Source: Glossina fuscipes
Lineage: Eukaryota; Arthropoda; Insecta; Diptera; Glossinidae
Assembly: GCF_014805625.2 (NCBI RefSeq)
Contig: NW_023998416.1
Location: 15,603,556 to 15,667,555 of the forward strand
Reading direction: 5' to 3'
DNA length: 64,000 bases
Of the stretch, positions 53,053-64,000 are shown in pieces. The notes under the pieces are model-generated. The model made no database searches, had not been told where the DNA came from, and saw only the letters and a program-made list of their open reading frames with translations. How positions within the stretch are numbered: the first letter of the stretch is position 1; each line of letters opens with the position of its first letter. Both the position numbers and the translations under genes were made by a program.

Positions 53053-54930
53053 TCAATTTATTTCGTCGGCTTCAATTTGCATATCGTCCAAAATCTCTTC
53101 AATGTTGTCATCATTCATAAAATCATCAGGGCCCCCTTCATCGGAAACTGCTCCGTCGTCATCTTCAGCTTCTTGACCCTTAAAAATATGAAAGTATTTT
53201 TCAAGAGTATGTTACTTCGTCTTTACAACTTACCGTATTTTCGCAGGATTCAAGTTCAGCATGTATGTGCTCTTTGCGGTAATGGTTTTTCAGCAGATCC
53301 TTTATAACATTGCAGACAATTTGTCTCACTTGACTATCAAAGCCAGACGGCAGCCAACCCGTACGTTCATTGCATGTAGCACCAGCTAGAGGCGATGGTA
53401 TCTTCTCCAACATTTCCTGAATTTTAGGCATGCGAATATCGCAGTACTATAAAATTTAGAAAAAATATCTTAGTTGATTTGCTGTTATTCTAATTTGAAG
53501 GGTCTAGCTCTCCAGCTAAACTTAGGGTCTTAATACAGTAAGGTGAACGGATAAAGGAAAATAGCGAAATAAAAATTGAATTACTCTCAAAATGCATTGA
53601 CGTGAACGAGGCAGCTTATGTTCGTCAAAGTAAGGATAATCAATATCCTGCACCAAGGTATTAATTTCATAAGGATTTTTTTGACGCTTTTTAATACTAG
53701 TCTTGCGATCGGACACCTAAAATTTACAAAATTTAGTTAAAAATTCATGTTTGAATATTCATAAGCATACAAACTCCGCGATGCCTGAACGAAATCTTAA
53801 TCTAAAGTCGAACGTTTGATAATAACGTGAACTAAAATCCTTACGTGGATCATAACCATATCGCACGTACATTGTGCGCCACGGTCCCGTAGAAAAGTAA
53901 TATGCCATCGATGGTATTATACATTTCAATTTGTCGTTGCTGATACCAGATTCATACAAAAGCGCGATTCGAGTCCACACAGGACATTCCTCAAAGAGCT
54001 TAAAAAGATTTTCTTGTAAGACCATCTTATGCATATGTGGACTAACGTATTCACCTTTTTAACTTTTTCAAATTGCTCATCGGATACGTACTTCACTTTC
54101 ATGCGCTTAATGATCTGAGGATCGGGACGAGCGGGAAAGCTATCTACGGTGCTGAAGGGTACTATATCACGGTTCTCATAAGAGGACTTTTGACATACAC
54201 CTAGAACTTCGTGTTGGCCGTCTTCTTTAGAGAAATCACCGCGGAATATATTATTGTGGACATTGTCGTAACGTGCAAATACGGTGGGTACGGTTATTAA
54301 AGGTACTTCAGTGCGACTTGTAAAAAATATAAATAAAATTAAGCAAGTCCCAGTTTTATATTTCACAAATATACTTAAAGAAATCCAAGTCAATAACCGA
54401 TTGAGGCATAATCGAGTGCATCATCATTTTTAATTCACGCTTATTTTCATTATCCGGTAGTAAAGGCAAATATTGGAAGTCGCACATCGCTGATAGGAAA
54501 AAAACTCATAATCAAGTATAAATAATTGTGGCAGCTAGATCTCACATTCAAACGTAAAGCCTGTGTTTGTACAACCTAATATGTCAACTTTGTACTGCGG
54601 GGGCTTGGAACGGTCCTTCTTCGAGCGCCTAACTTTAATCGATAGCAAAAGTCCAGCTCGTTTATTAATTTCGCCGTACACAGATTTATTAAACGGATTT
54701 TCATAATGATATCGCAATTCCAGTCTTTTGGTGTCTCCTTCTAAAGCCTGAAAGGATAATTTGTTATATTAAAAAATATTTATATATTTTAGTTTGTTTT
54801 GGGGCTTTACTTGCGACACTTTCGTAACTCCACCCAAGGTACATAACATTTTATTTACATCTTTTACCAAACCGGGATATCGAATCACTGCGAATTCTGG
54901 TAAGCTAGCACCGCTTAATTGGATCGACAT
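53053..54930 (-). CDS. GTF3C5: TFIIIC subunit GTF3C5 (TFIIIC63/Sfc1-type)
   Basis: Eight exons in transcript order: 54930-54811, 54747-54546, 54489-54375, 54316-54055, 53998-53771, 53716-53585, 53446-53234, 53178-53053 (465 residues). It is part of the complex that binds A and B boxes of Pol III promoters and recruits TFIIIB. Matching family blocks: R-Y-P-G-L-V-K-D-V near the N-terminus, K-R-L-E-L, M-C-D-F-Q-Y-L, the DNA-binding region I-A-Y-Y-like (M-A-Y-Y-F-S-T-G-P-W-R) followed by R-Y-G-Y-D-P-R-K-D, C-N-E-R-T-G-W-L-P, and an acidic tail rich in D and E. The start is 360 bp from the divergent PolG1 start and the stop 139 bp from the AsnRS stop. Confidence 0.94.
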
Positions 54931-55290
54931 TTTTTTGCAGAGCAAAAGTTATGTTTAAAGCACAATGGGAGAGATGCTGATGCTGAAGCGGTAAAACACA
55001 ATTAACCGTAATAACGTAACCCTATTTGTGAAAGTCGGGAGGTTAATTTACTGTAATGTTATTCTCTGTCTCTCTCACTCTCTCTATTACTTCTTACCAT
55101 TTAACAGATGAGAGATGTTTTTTTATTCACCATTTTTCTTGTTTATTAAAAGCAACTCTGTGCTCTCTATTCACCGCACATAATACTTTTTTTATAAACT
55201 CTTCTTTGCATGTTTATTGTTATTTATTTGTTTACCAATCAGTTGGTCACTTGCACTTTTTATTCATTTAGCAAGATTTCAAGTTTCACG
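54931..55290. promoter_or_regulatory. Divergent GTF3C5/PolG1 promoter region
   Basis: 360 bp separate the two start codons, so both promoters and leaders must fit here. No TATA box or named factor site is convincing. A CT-rich stretch lies at about 55062-55087. Confidence 0.6.
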
Positions 55291-58200
55291 ATGATAAAGC
55301 GTTATTATTCCTCAAAAGCAGTTAGAAAGTTTTATCCCCATACTCAAATAAAAATTTTCCGCAAGACCGATTACAATTCCGCAACGACGCTAGCAAATAT
55401 ACAAAATAGTAAGAATAACGCCTTTCCAAAGAGTGCAGAAAAAATATTAGAAACAAACGAAATACGAACGCTCAGAGATAAGGAACTGACCAACAATAAT
55501 AACACAAAAAGCGGATCTCAAAACAATAAGAAGGATGCCAATACGTCCTCGGAATATTATGAGAATTTGGCGCGAATTCAAATGTTATCGACGAATTTAC
55601 ACAAACAATTATTTCCTCAAGCACCACGCTTTCAAGTAGACGTCGAAGAAGGAAAGAAATACAATCTCAACCTTAAACGGCATGGTATTGAAGTTGATTG
55701 CGTGGAGCGATTAAAGGATGTGAATATAAAATTGCCACCATTGAAGGGTAACAACATCGAACGCCATTTTTACCAAATAGGTAAAGACCAGGTGAAACCA
55801 TATGAAGATTTACTTATTCCTTTGGTTCAATTAAAGCAATTGCCAGCAAAACCCGAACGTTGGATTTTAAAAGAAGGTTGGACTGTTTATGATACCACAA
55901 CGAAGGAGCATCAGTCTATAAATTGGCCATTAGAAGACGGTTTAGTGCTAGATGTAGAGGTTTGTATATCAGAAGGCGCTATGCCTACTATAGCGACTGC
56001 CGTCAGTACTAAACACTGGTACTCTTGGGTTAGCCCGCGTTTGCTTGTTCCTCAACATGAAATTACAGCTAAACAGGAGTTTCCCCGTTATACCCTAGAA
56101 GACTTAATACCATTAGGAAAAAGAACACCAAAACTTATTGTAGGTCACAATGTTTCTTACGACCGCGCCCGACTTAGGGAACAATATCTAATAGAGGATA
56201 CAGGAGTACGCTTTTTGGATACTATGTCTTTGCATATGTGTGTGAGTGGTGTTACCAGTTATCAACGTGCCTTGATGAAATCGAAGAAAGAACCTGCCGC
56301 TGAAGATGTCGAATGGTTGTCGCAAAGTTGCTTAAATAGTTTAGCAGATGTCCATAGCTTGTATTGCGGTGGTGCTCCTATATCGAAAGAGGAACGTAAT
56401 ATTTTTATAAGTGGCAATTTGGACGACATTCGTTTTAATTTTCAAAAGTTGATGAACTATTGTGCGCAAGATGTCGAAGCTACACAAAGTGTGCTCCATA
56501 ATTTATATCCTCTATTTGCTGAAAGATTTCCACATCCTGTTACTTTGGCTGGTATGTTGGAAATTAGTTCAGCTTACTTACCAGTCAATAAAAATTGGTG
56601 GCGCTACATAAGCGAATCAGACTTGACTTACGAAGATCTCAATATAGAAGCTAAATATCATTTGGCTCGAAGAGCAGATGAAGCATGTTCGTTAATGAAA
56701 AATGAACAGTACAAAAATAATTTATGGCTTTGGGATGAAGATTGGAGTACACAAGAGCTAAAGCTAAAAAAGGTCAAATCTATTACTAAAAAAAAGCCTG
56801 TCGACAATAATTTAAAGGAAACAGATTATATTTTGGATCTGCCCTCAACAGAAGAGGAGGAATATTTGTGTAGAAAATTTAAATATTTACATGACACGAG
56901 ATTCCATTTGCCCGTTAAACGACCTTTACTACCCGGATACCCTGCCTGGTATCGGAAATTATGTCAAAAGATCCCTAAGGATTTAAACAGGCTATCGGAA
57001 TGGTCACCGGGCCCCTCAGAAATAAGCACAGGTATGCAGATAGCTCCTAAGCTGCTTTCTCTATGTTGGGAAGGCTACCCTTTACATTATTCTCGTGAAC
57101 ATGGTTGGGGATTTCTAGTACCATTTCGTGTGCGGTCGTCCAATGAAGAAAACCTCTCTTTGCCTCATGTACCCATTGAAGAACTGGTTAAACGGTGTCC
57201 GATCCCGAAGTTTCTACAGGATCATGCTACTAAAAATGAAACCGAATATGCTTTTGGAATTTTGAATAAAGAGCTGAATGCAAACTTAGGAAAACGTGAG
57301 TTCTACGCTAAAGCCGCCAAAAAGGATGGCACTAATGGTCTTTATAAAGGATCGGGAGTATGGTGCGGCAAAATATTGGACGATTGTTGTTTTTTTCTAA
57401 AACTACCCCATAAAAATGGAAAGTCTCTACGAGTAGGGAATCCATTATCACGAGATTTTCTTAACAAATTCTCCGAAAACGTTTTAAGCTCTGGAGAAGA
57501 TGAAAACACTGCAGCCGCAAGAGTCATCTCTATAGCTCGTATGATGTCCTATTGGCGAAACAATCGTGATCGAATAATCAGTCAGTTGGTTGTGTGGTTA
57601 ACACCAGATCAGTTATCTCCTCAAGTGCAATGCGAGCAGAATTATCAATATGGTGCCATTTGTCCTCAGGTTGTCGTTTGTGGGACTTTAACGCGTCGCG
57701 CGATGGAGCCTACTTGGTTGACCGCTTCCAACTCTAAGGTGGAACGTATCGGTTCGGAATTGCGAGCTATGGTGCAGGCGCCACCCGGTTATCGTATAGT
57801 TGGTGCAGATGTTGATTCTCAAGAATTATGGATCGCTTCAGTTTTGGGTGATGCTTACGCCCATGGTGTGCATGGATCCACTCCATTTGGTTGGATGACT
57901 TTGAGTGGTACAAAAACCAATGGAACCGACATGCATTCAATAACTGCAAAGGCCGTGGGAATATCGAGAGATCATGCCAAAGTTATTAACTATGCTCGTA
58001 TATACGGAGCCGGGCAAAATTTTGCGGAGGGTTTGCTTAAACAATTCAATCCTACGTTTTCCGGAACGGAGGCACGAAACAAGGCCATGAAAATGTTTTC
58101 TTTAACGAAAGGTAAAAAAGTCTATAAATTGAAGAAAGATTACCAACAGGAATATGGAAATAGGAGGTAAACTTTGAGGAACTTCTATATATTGCTCTCA

Positions 58201-58880
58201 CAAGCAAAATTATAAAATGCCAAAAAATAATTTTCAGCTATTCCAGTTACGAAGCATTAAAGTTGGCTTCCTGTCAAAATCGTAGCGTCAATGAGATGTT
58301 CCTGCGGGCTTGCTGGGAAGGTGGCACGGAGAGCGCTATGTTTAATCGTTTAGAGGAGATCGCTACAGGAGAAGAACCGGTTACACCATTTTTACAGTGC
58401 CGTCTCAGCCGCGCATTAGAAACTTACAACACAGATGAATATCGGTTTTTGCCCACACGTATTAACTGGGTGGTGCAAAGCGGGGCTGTTGATTTTCTGC
58501 ATTTGATGCTCGTGTCCATGCGTTGGTTATTAGGCACAAAAGCCCGATTTTGCTTAAGTTTTCACGACGAAATACGTTATTTGGTAAAAGAGGAGGATGC
58601 TTATACTGCTGCACTAGCCATGCATGTAACAAATCTGCTTACACGATCATTTTGTTGTTCACGCTTGGGACTAAATGATCTGCCAATGTCTGTGGCATTC
58701 TTTTCCTCGGTAGAAGTAGATACAGTACTGCGAAAAGAAAGCTCTATGGACTGTAAAACGCCCTCAAATCCGCACGGATTACACATTGGTTACGGCATAG
58801 CGCCCGGCGAGAGTTTGAACATATATGAGGCCATCAGGAAGGCGAATTGCAATGACTTATCTCACTGGAAATTGGTTTAA
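55291..58880 (+). CDS. PolG1: Mitochondrial DNA polymerase gamma catalytic subunit
   Basis: Exons 55291-58166 and 58238-58880 give 1172 residues (Drosophila tamas is slightly shorter). It replicates mtDNA. The N-terminus [10 protein letters not shown] is basic and fits a mitochondrial presequence; an in-frame ATG 81 nt upstream is less suitable. Exonuclease motifs: L-D-V-E-V (D221), V-G-H-N-V-S-Y-D-R (D291), Y-C-A-Q-D-V-E (D394). Polymerase motif [11 protein letters not shown] (D840), motif [15 protein letters not shown], and motif C H-D-E-I-R-Y (D1069). All catalytic acids seen are intact. The intron is 71 bp, phase 2. Confidence 0.97.
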
Positions 58881-59635
58881 AATCAATGAGTAATTAGTTT
58901 TAGTTTTCAGTTGATTACTCTTTATGCGTAGGGATAATTAAAGGGGAAGTCTTTTTATATAATTTTTACTAAAATATTTATGTGTTTCTCACCTTTGCAA
59001 ATATATTAGGTCGAGTCGTAACTAACTTCCGATACAACCAGGTAAAAATCTATTATTCTTATTTACTCACAACCAGTCTTCGATACAAAACGAGTTTTTG
59101 TTTTCACTATATGGATGACGATTCAGTTCAACTGCTTTTGTGGTGCATGTTACATTCAACTGTTTTTCTTAATCTCTGAAAAGCGGGGAGAAAAAGGTGC
59201 ATATTCGACATACGTAATGCTTTGAGAATTTAAACAAAGGCAACAATGCTAAGCCGGCTATTAAAAAATATGCAGCGTATACGGTAAAGAACTGATGACT
59301 GATCGGGCGGTTAGTACAATATGGATTTCTACAAAGTGGAAGGCATCTACCATATTATAAGAGCATCTCCTGTATTTCTTAAGGTGTTATAGACATAGCT
59401 GCCGATGGCCAACATTGCTACTGTTATAGCCAATCTTTTGATCTGTTTGATTTATAGATATGACTTAAACATATAAGTACCAAATTTTGATTTTTTTTTT
59501 AACTTTTGCAATTCCAAGGAAAAGGCTTTGTCTAGACATCGGTGCAGGCCAGCCTTACCTATACGATAAGGGGAATAGGATGTAAATACATGGATATCTA
59601 TTACACGCGTCTAAAATTAGTCGCATTTTTACCTT
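58881..59635. other. PolG1 3' flank
   Basis: Only an ATTAAA (58937-58942) resembles a poly(A) signal. No further gene or repeat recognised. Confidence 0.4.
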
Positions 59636-59845
59636 TCAGTGGTTAGAATCAATATGAAAATTGTCATTCATATCCGTACTGTTCGTAGCGTTCTCCAAAA
59701 TAATTTTGAACATGACCATATAATTATTAAACATGCTTTTATTACTGAATATACGCAAGGAAAAAATAACGAAAAAAATATCGACTATATTTAAAAGATT
59801 GAATGCCAGCACTACCATACGATATTTACTGTTTTTTGCTGACAT
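59636..59845 (-). CDS. Possible small single-pass membrane protein (69 aa), unrecognised
   Basis: An ATG in a good context (AAAAAAATG) opens 69 codons. Residues ~10-29 (V-V-L-A-F-N-L-L-N-I-V-D-I-F-F-V-I-F-S-L) form one strong hydrophobic segment after a basic N-terminus, and two N-x-S/T sequons (N-A-T, N-S-T) lie in the C-terminal part. A further in-frame ATG is 9 nt upstream. It is isolated between two plus-strand genes. No family is recognised, and in AT-rich DNA a frame of this length can be chance. Confidence 0.25.
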   Translation of the reverse strand: MSAKNSKYRMVVLAFNLLNIVDIFFVIFSLRIFSNKSMFNNYMVMFKIILENATNSTDMNDNFHIDSNH

Positions 59846-60389
59846 TTTTTTCACCTTTCATATTTATTGGTAATTAATGTTTTAATGGAAAAATCGGTGT
59901 TATTATGATAATATTAATATTTTTCAATATTCAGTAGCTTTACTTTTATTATGCATAAAGTTTTTTTACGACATTATTGAATACTCTTTTTCACCTGTTC
60001 GATAAGAAAACTTCTCTAATAATTGACATTTTCACATCTTTAGTACGTTAATATCGTATAACAAATTTTTTCACTTTTCAATAATTAACATAATTAAACA
60101 GAAATACAACAAAAATTTCAGAATAGTTTCGTTATATATTAATATACTTTCATTCGTTTCCGAATACCCCAGACAAAAGGAATTATTGTGAAAAATATGG
60201 CAGAGACGATGAGGACATTAATGTAAAGCTCTTGCGTGCAAATGGTCCGCGAGAGAAATTAAAAGTGTTGTGGTTTTTCACATAGCGTTAAGTTGTGTAT
60301 ATGCCTTCATGTACGTATGTTGACACATCAAACTTGGCCAAACATTAACTTGAGAGAATTATCAAAATACGCAAAGACCTTGATGCAAT
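59846..60389. promoter_or_regulatory. Sec71 upstream region and leader
   Basis: AT-rich; no named promoter element. An out-of-frame ATG at 60383 overlaps the proposed Sec71 start at 60390 and opens a 10-codon frame. Confidence 0.35.
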
Positions 60390-63300
60390 ATGCAAAATTA
60401 TTCTACAAAAACTAAGGAAATGTTTATCGTGCGCGCTCTAGAGAAAATCCTTGCAGATAAGGATATAAAACGTTCCCAGAATTCACAACTGAAAAAGTCA
60501 TGCGACACAGCCTTAGAACAAATCAAAGCCGAATTAATTAGTGCAGGCCAAATAACGGAAGGCAATGAGTTGCCGTGCTCTGCTCTGCCATTACCGAAAA
60601 ATGATACGGCTAGTATTATAAATGCAGAAACTTACTTTCTTCCGTTTGAACTGGCATGCAAAAGTCGTTCCCCGAGAATAGTGGTGACTGCTTTGGATTG
60701 TTTAGAGAAATTAATAGCATATGGACATTTAACGGGCGCCATACAAGACTCCGCCAGTCCAGGACATTTGTTAATCGATCGAATTGTCAACACCATATGC
60801 GGATGTTTCAACGGACCACAAACTGACGAATGCGTTCAATTGCAAATAATAAAAGCTCTCCTTACTGTAGTTACTTCACAACATGTGGAGATACACGAAG
60901 GCACTGTTTTGCAGGCTGTACGCACCTGCTACGACATCTACTTGTCTAGTAAAAATTTAGTTAACCAAACTACCGCGTGTGCCACGTTAACACAAATGCT
61001 AGACGTAATTTTTTCACGTATGGAAAATCAAATATACGAGGTTGCAGCGCAGTCAGTGAGAGGTACAAGCAATGGCCATTTGTATTCGAATACATCGCAA
61101 GCTTCAGAAGCCAGCATCAGCGTAAAGAGTAGCAATGGTGTTGAGGCAGAAGAAACACCAGAATTCATAGCTTCTACGGTAGTAGAGGAAATAATAAACG
61201 GTAAATAAATAAAGGTCAGTTTTTTTAGCGTATATTTCATAGATATTTTGTTTTGGATCTTAGCTGCTATTACGGAAATCTTGAAGGAAGCTTCGGTGCA
61301 GTATAGAATGAATGGTGACATTCAAACCGTTGACATTAACCACGATACCAGCTTTAATAACGCTGAAAGTCATAATTCGTCCGCCGACAGTTCTCATTTA
61401 GCACCTTCCGAAGAAAGTGTCGAAGTTCACAGTGAAAATGATGCAGTAGTTACGGCTAAATTTACACATGTTTTGCAAAAAGACGCGTTTTTAGTTTTCC
61501 GAGCTTTATGTAAGCTTTCAATGAAACCTTTACCCGATGGGCATCCTGATCCTAAATCGCATGAATTGCGATCTAAAGTTCTGTCGCTGCGCTTGCTTCT
61601 ATCAATTTTACAAAATGCGGGTCCAGTATTCCGTTCGAATGAAATGTTTATCATGGCTATCAAGCAATACCTTTGTGTGGCCTTGTCTAAGAACGGAGTC
61701 AGCTTAGTTCCGGAAGTGTTTGAGTTGTCATTGTCTATATTTGTCGCTTTGCTGTCGAATTTTAAAACTCACTTAAAAAAGCAAATTGAAGTTTTTTTCA
61801 AAGAAATATTCCTTAACATTTTAGAAGCTACTTCAAGCTCTTTTGAGCATAAGTGGATGGTTATTCAAGCCTTGACACGTATCTGCGCCGATGCTCAGTC
61901 GGTAGTCGATATCTATGTCAATTACGATTGTGACTTTCAAGCAGCCAATTTGTTTGAACGTCTCGTTAACGATTTGTCGAAAATAGCTCAAGGTCGTCAA
62001 GCTGTGGAATTGGGCGCTAATCCTATTGAAGAGAAATCAATGCGTATACGTGGACTTGAGTGTTTAGTTTCCATATTAAAATGTATGGTGGAGTGGAGCC
62101 AAGATCTCTACGTCAATCCTAATATGCCTTCGTTGAGTGCTCATGAAGGAGCGGTTAGTCTTAAACATTCTCACAATTCCGAGTTACAATCACCGGCTGC
62201 CGACAACACTGATGACTTGTCGCAATCCAACACTATTGGCACAAGATCAGGCCATGGTTCAAGTCATAGCCTAAATTCGTATGGTAGTGCAAAGAACAAT
62301 GAACTTTTGGATCTGCCCGAAGCCTTAGAAGAACGTAAAATGCGTAAAGAAGTCATGGAAGCAGGTATAGATATTTTTAATCGCAAACCCAAAAAGGGTG
62401 TACAATTCTTACAAGAAAAGCAGCTCTTAGGCTCCTTACCGAAGGATATAGCTAAATGGCTGCATGAAGATGAACGGCTAGACAAAACCGTAATTGGTAA
62501 CTATATAGGTGAAAACGACGATCACTCTAAGGAAGTAATGTGTGCCTATGTCGACGCTTTCGATTTTCGTAATTTGGAAGTTGTGGCCGCATTGCGAATG
62601 CTTTTAGAAGAGTTCAGATTGCCAGGTGAGGCTCAAAAAATCGATCGTTTGATGGAGAAGTTTGCCAGTCGTTATTGTGAATGCAATCCCAATAATTCAC
62701 TCTTTCAAAGTGCTGATACAGTGTACGTGTTGGCTTTTTCTATTATTATGCTAACCACGGATTTGCATTCCCCGCAAGTAAAGAACAAAATGACCAAAGA
62801 ACAGTATATTAAGCTTAATCAAGGTATAAGTGATAGCAAAGATGATTTGCCGGTGGAATACTTATCGGCGATATATGATGAAATAGCAGGTCATGAAATC
62901 AAAATGAAGAATACGGTAATCAACAAACCGGGAAAACAGATCATAGCCAACGAGAAACGTCGTAAATTATTGTGGAATATGGAAATGGAAGCTATCTCCA
63001 CGGCTGCGAAAAATTTAATGGAATCAGTATCTCATGTTAAATCTCCGTTCACTTCTGCAAAACATTTAGAGCACGTGCGTCCTATGTTTAAAATGGCATG
63101 GACACCATTTTTGGCTGCTTTTTCGGTGGGCTTGCAGGATTGCGATGATCCCGAAATTGCCTGTCTCTGTTTAGATGGAATACGTTGTGCCATACGTATA
63201 GCTTGTATATTTCACATGACATTGGAACGAGACGCTTACGTACAGGCCTTGGCCCGTTTTACTCTATTGACAGCTAATTCACCAATTAACGAAATGAAGG

Positions 63301-64000
63301 CGAAAAATATTGACACTATTAAAACCCTGATAATGGTAGCGCATACAGATGGTAATTATTTAGGTACTAGTTGGCTGGATATTGTCAAATGCATAAGCCA
63401 ATTGGAATTAGCTCAGCTGATTGGCACAGGAGTAAGGCCTAAATTTTTGTCAGGAGCTCAGACTACTCTAAAAGATTCTCTGAATCCTAGTGTGAAGGAG
63501 CACATTGGTCAAACGAGTAGTCAAAGCGTGGTGGTTGCCGTAGATCGAATTTTTACTGGTTCGATACGCTTAGACGGTGATGCAATTGTGGATTTCGTTA
63601 AAGCTCTCTGTCAGGTGAGGAGATCAAAAAGAGAAAAAAAAAAAAAAGAAGTGATTTTGATGCAACAAACCGCCTTAAAAATGCGCTTAACACCAAATTT
63701 GGATAAGACGCACTTCAAGTAAATTTAATGTTTTGTTATTTCCAGGTATCTGTAGAAGAGTTATTAAATCAGCAACCACGGATGTTCTCTTTGCAAAAGA
63801 TTGTTGAAATTTCCTATTACAATATGGAACGTATCCGTTTGCAATGGTCCCGCATTTGGCAGGTGTTGGGCGAACATTTCAACACAGTCGGCTGCAATAG
63901 TAACGAGGAAATTGCGTTTTTTGCTTTGGATTCCTTGAGACAGCTGTCTATGAAATTTATGGAGAAAGGAGAGTTCGCTAACTTTCGTTTTCAAAAAGAT
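60390..64000 (+). CDS. Sec71: Sec71: BIG1/2-type ARF guanine-nucleotide exchange factor (5' part)
   Basis: Exons 60390-61200, 61264-63614 and 63746 to the window edge (open 3' end). It activates ARF GTPases at the trans-Golgi and endosomes. The N-terminal DCB region starts [15 protein letters not shown]; a HUS-type region with a Ser/Asn-rich linker follows; then the Sec7 domain at about residues 625-810 beginning [11 protein letters not shown]. The catalytic glutamate of the exchange loop is present (E726 in [10 protein letters not shown]), so the protein should be active and brefeldin-sensitivity class cannot be judged by eye. The frame stays open through the exon 2 donor (CAG-GTGAGG) until 63722, but family alignment continues only after the acceptor at 63745. 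Confidence 0.95.

Noticed and set aside
55210..55290. In-frame ATG 81 nt upstream of the chosen PolG1 start
   Set aside because: The downstream ATG gives a typical basic presequence; the extension lies in the short shared promoter region and looks like leader.
63615..63722. Apparent extension of Sec71 exon 2 (Lys-rich tail)
   Set aside because: Intron read-through: a good donor precedes it and family similarity resumes only after the acceptor at 63745.

Overview
The window is nuclear DNA of a cyclorrhaphan fly (Diptera). Every protein gene recognised has its clearest relative in Drosophila. Coding exons are split by short GT-AG introns (55-65 bp) plus a few long ones, and the spacers are AT-rich with microsatellites and decayed transposons. 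I suspect a calyptrate such as a tsetse, but the sequence alone does not fix the species. Much of the content matches the gene set of the Drosophila 37C 'Ddc cluster' (amd, Cs, Ddc, l(2)37Cc/prohibitin, l(2)37Cb/DHX16, AsnRS), with order and spacing modified and other genes added.

Layout. 1-13.6 kb: catecholamine/cuticle cluster. amd (+, DHPAA synthase, Asn192) is followed closely by the amine oxidase Cs (+). Cs converges tail to tail on Ddc (-, dopa decarboxylase, His in place of Asn192). A 54-codon ORF at 150-314 looks like an internally deleted amd-family relic. 13.6-27.7 kb: about 14 kb without a recognisable gene, carrying several copies of a dispersed repeat (called R1 here) and simple repeats. 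It ends in a cleanly bounded, internally deleted mariner element just upstream of the next gene. 27.7-30.4 kb: a NUDT19-type Nudix hydrolase (+) converging on prohibitin Phb1 (-). 33.4-36.9 kb: an ATP8A-type P4-ATPase flippase whose entire coding sequence is one exon, followed by an antisense piggyBac transposase remnant and AT microsatellites. 41.4-45.0 kb: DHX16/Prp2 splicing helicase (-, seven coding exons). 45-51 kb: gene-poor spacer with R1 copies and a broken polo-kinase polo-box fragment (-). 51-64 kb: a dense housekeeping block with AsnRS (+), TFIIIC subunit GTF3C5 (-), mitochondrial DNA polymerase gamma (+) and the ARF-GEF Sec71/BIG (+, cut by the window end).

Functional links. Ddc makes dopamine and serotonin, and amd makes the reactive cuticle cross-linker DHPAA from the same substrate, dopa. 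Cs is a flavin amine oxidase of unproved substrate sitting between them. The remaining genes are unrelated housekeeping functions: nucleotide/CoA hydrolysis, mitochondrial scaffold, lipid flipping, splicing, translation, Pol III transcription, mtDNA replication and Golgi traffic. Splice sites were called by eye from GT-AG consensus, reading phase and family alignment from knowledge; summed exon lengths are in frame for every multi-exon gene that is complete in the window. No tRNA, rRNA or CRISPR was seen.
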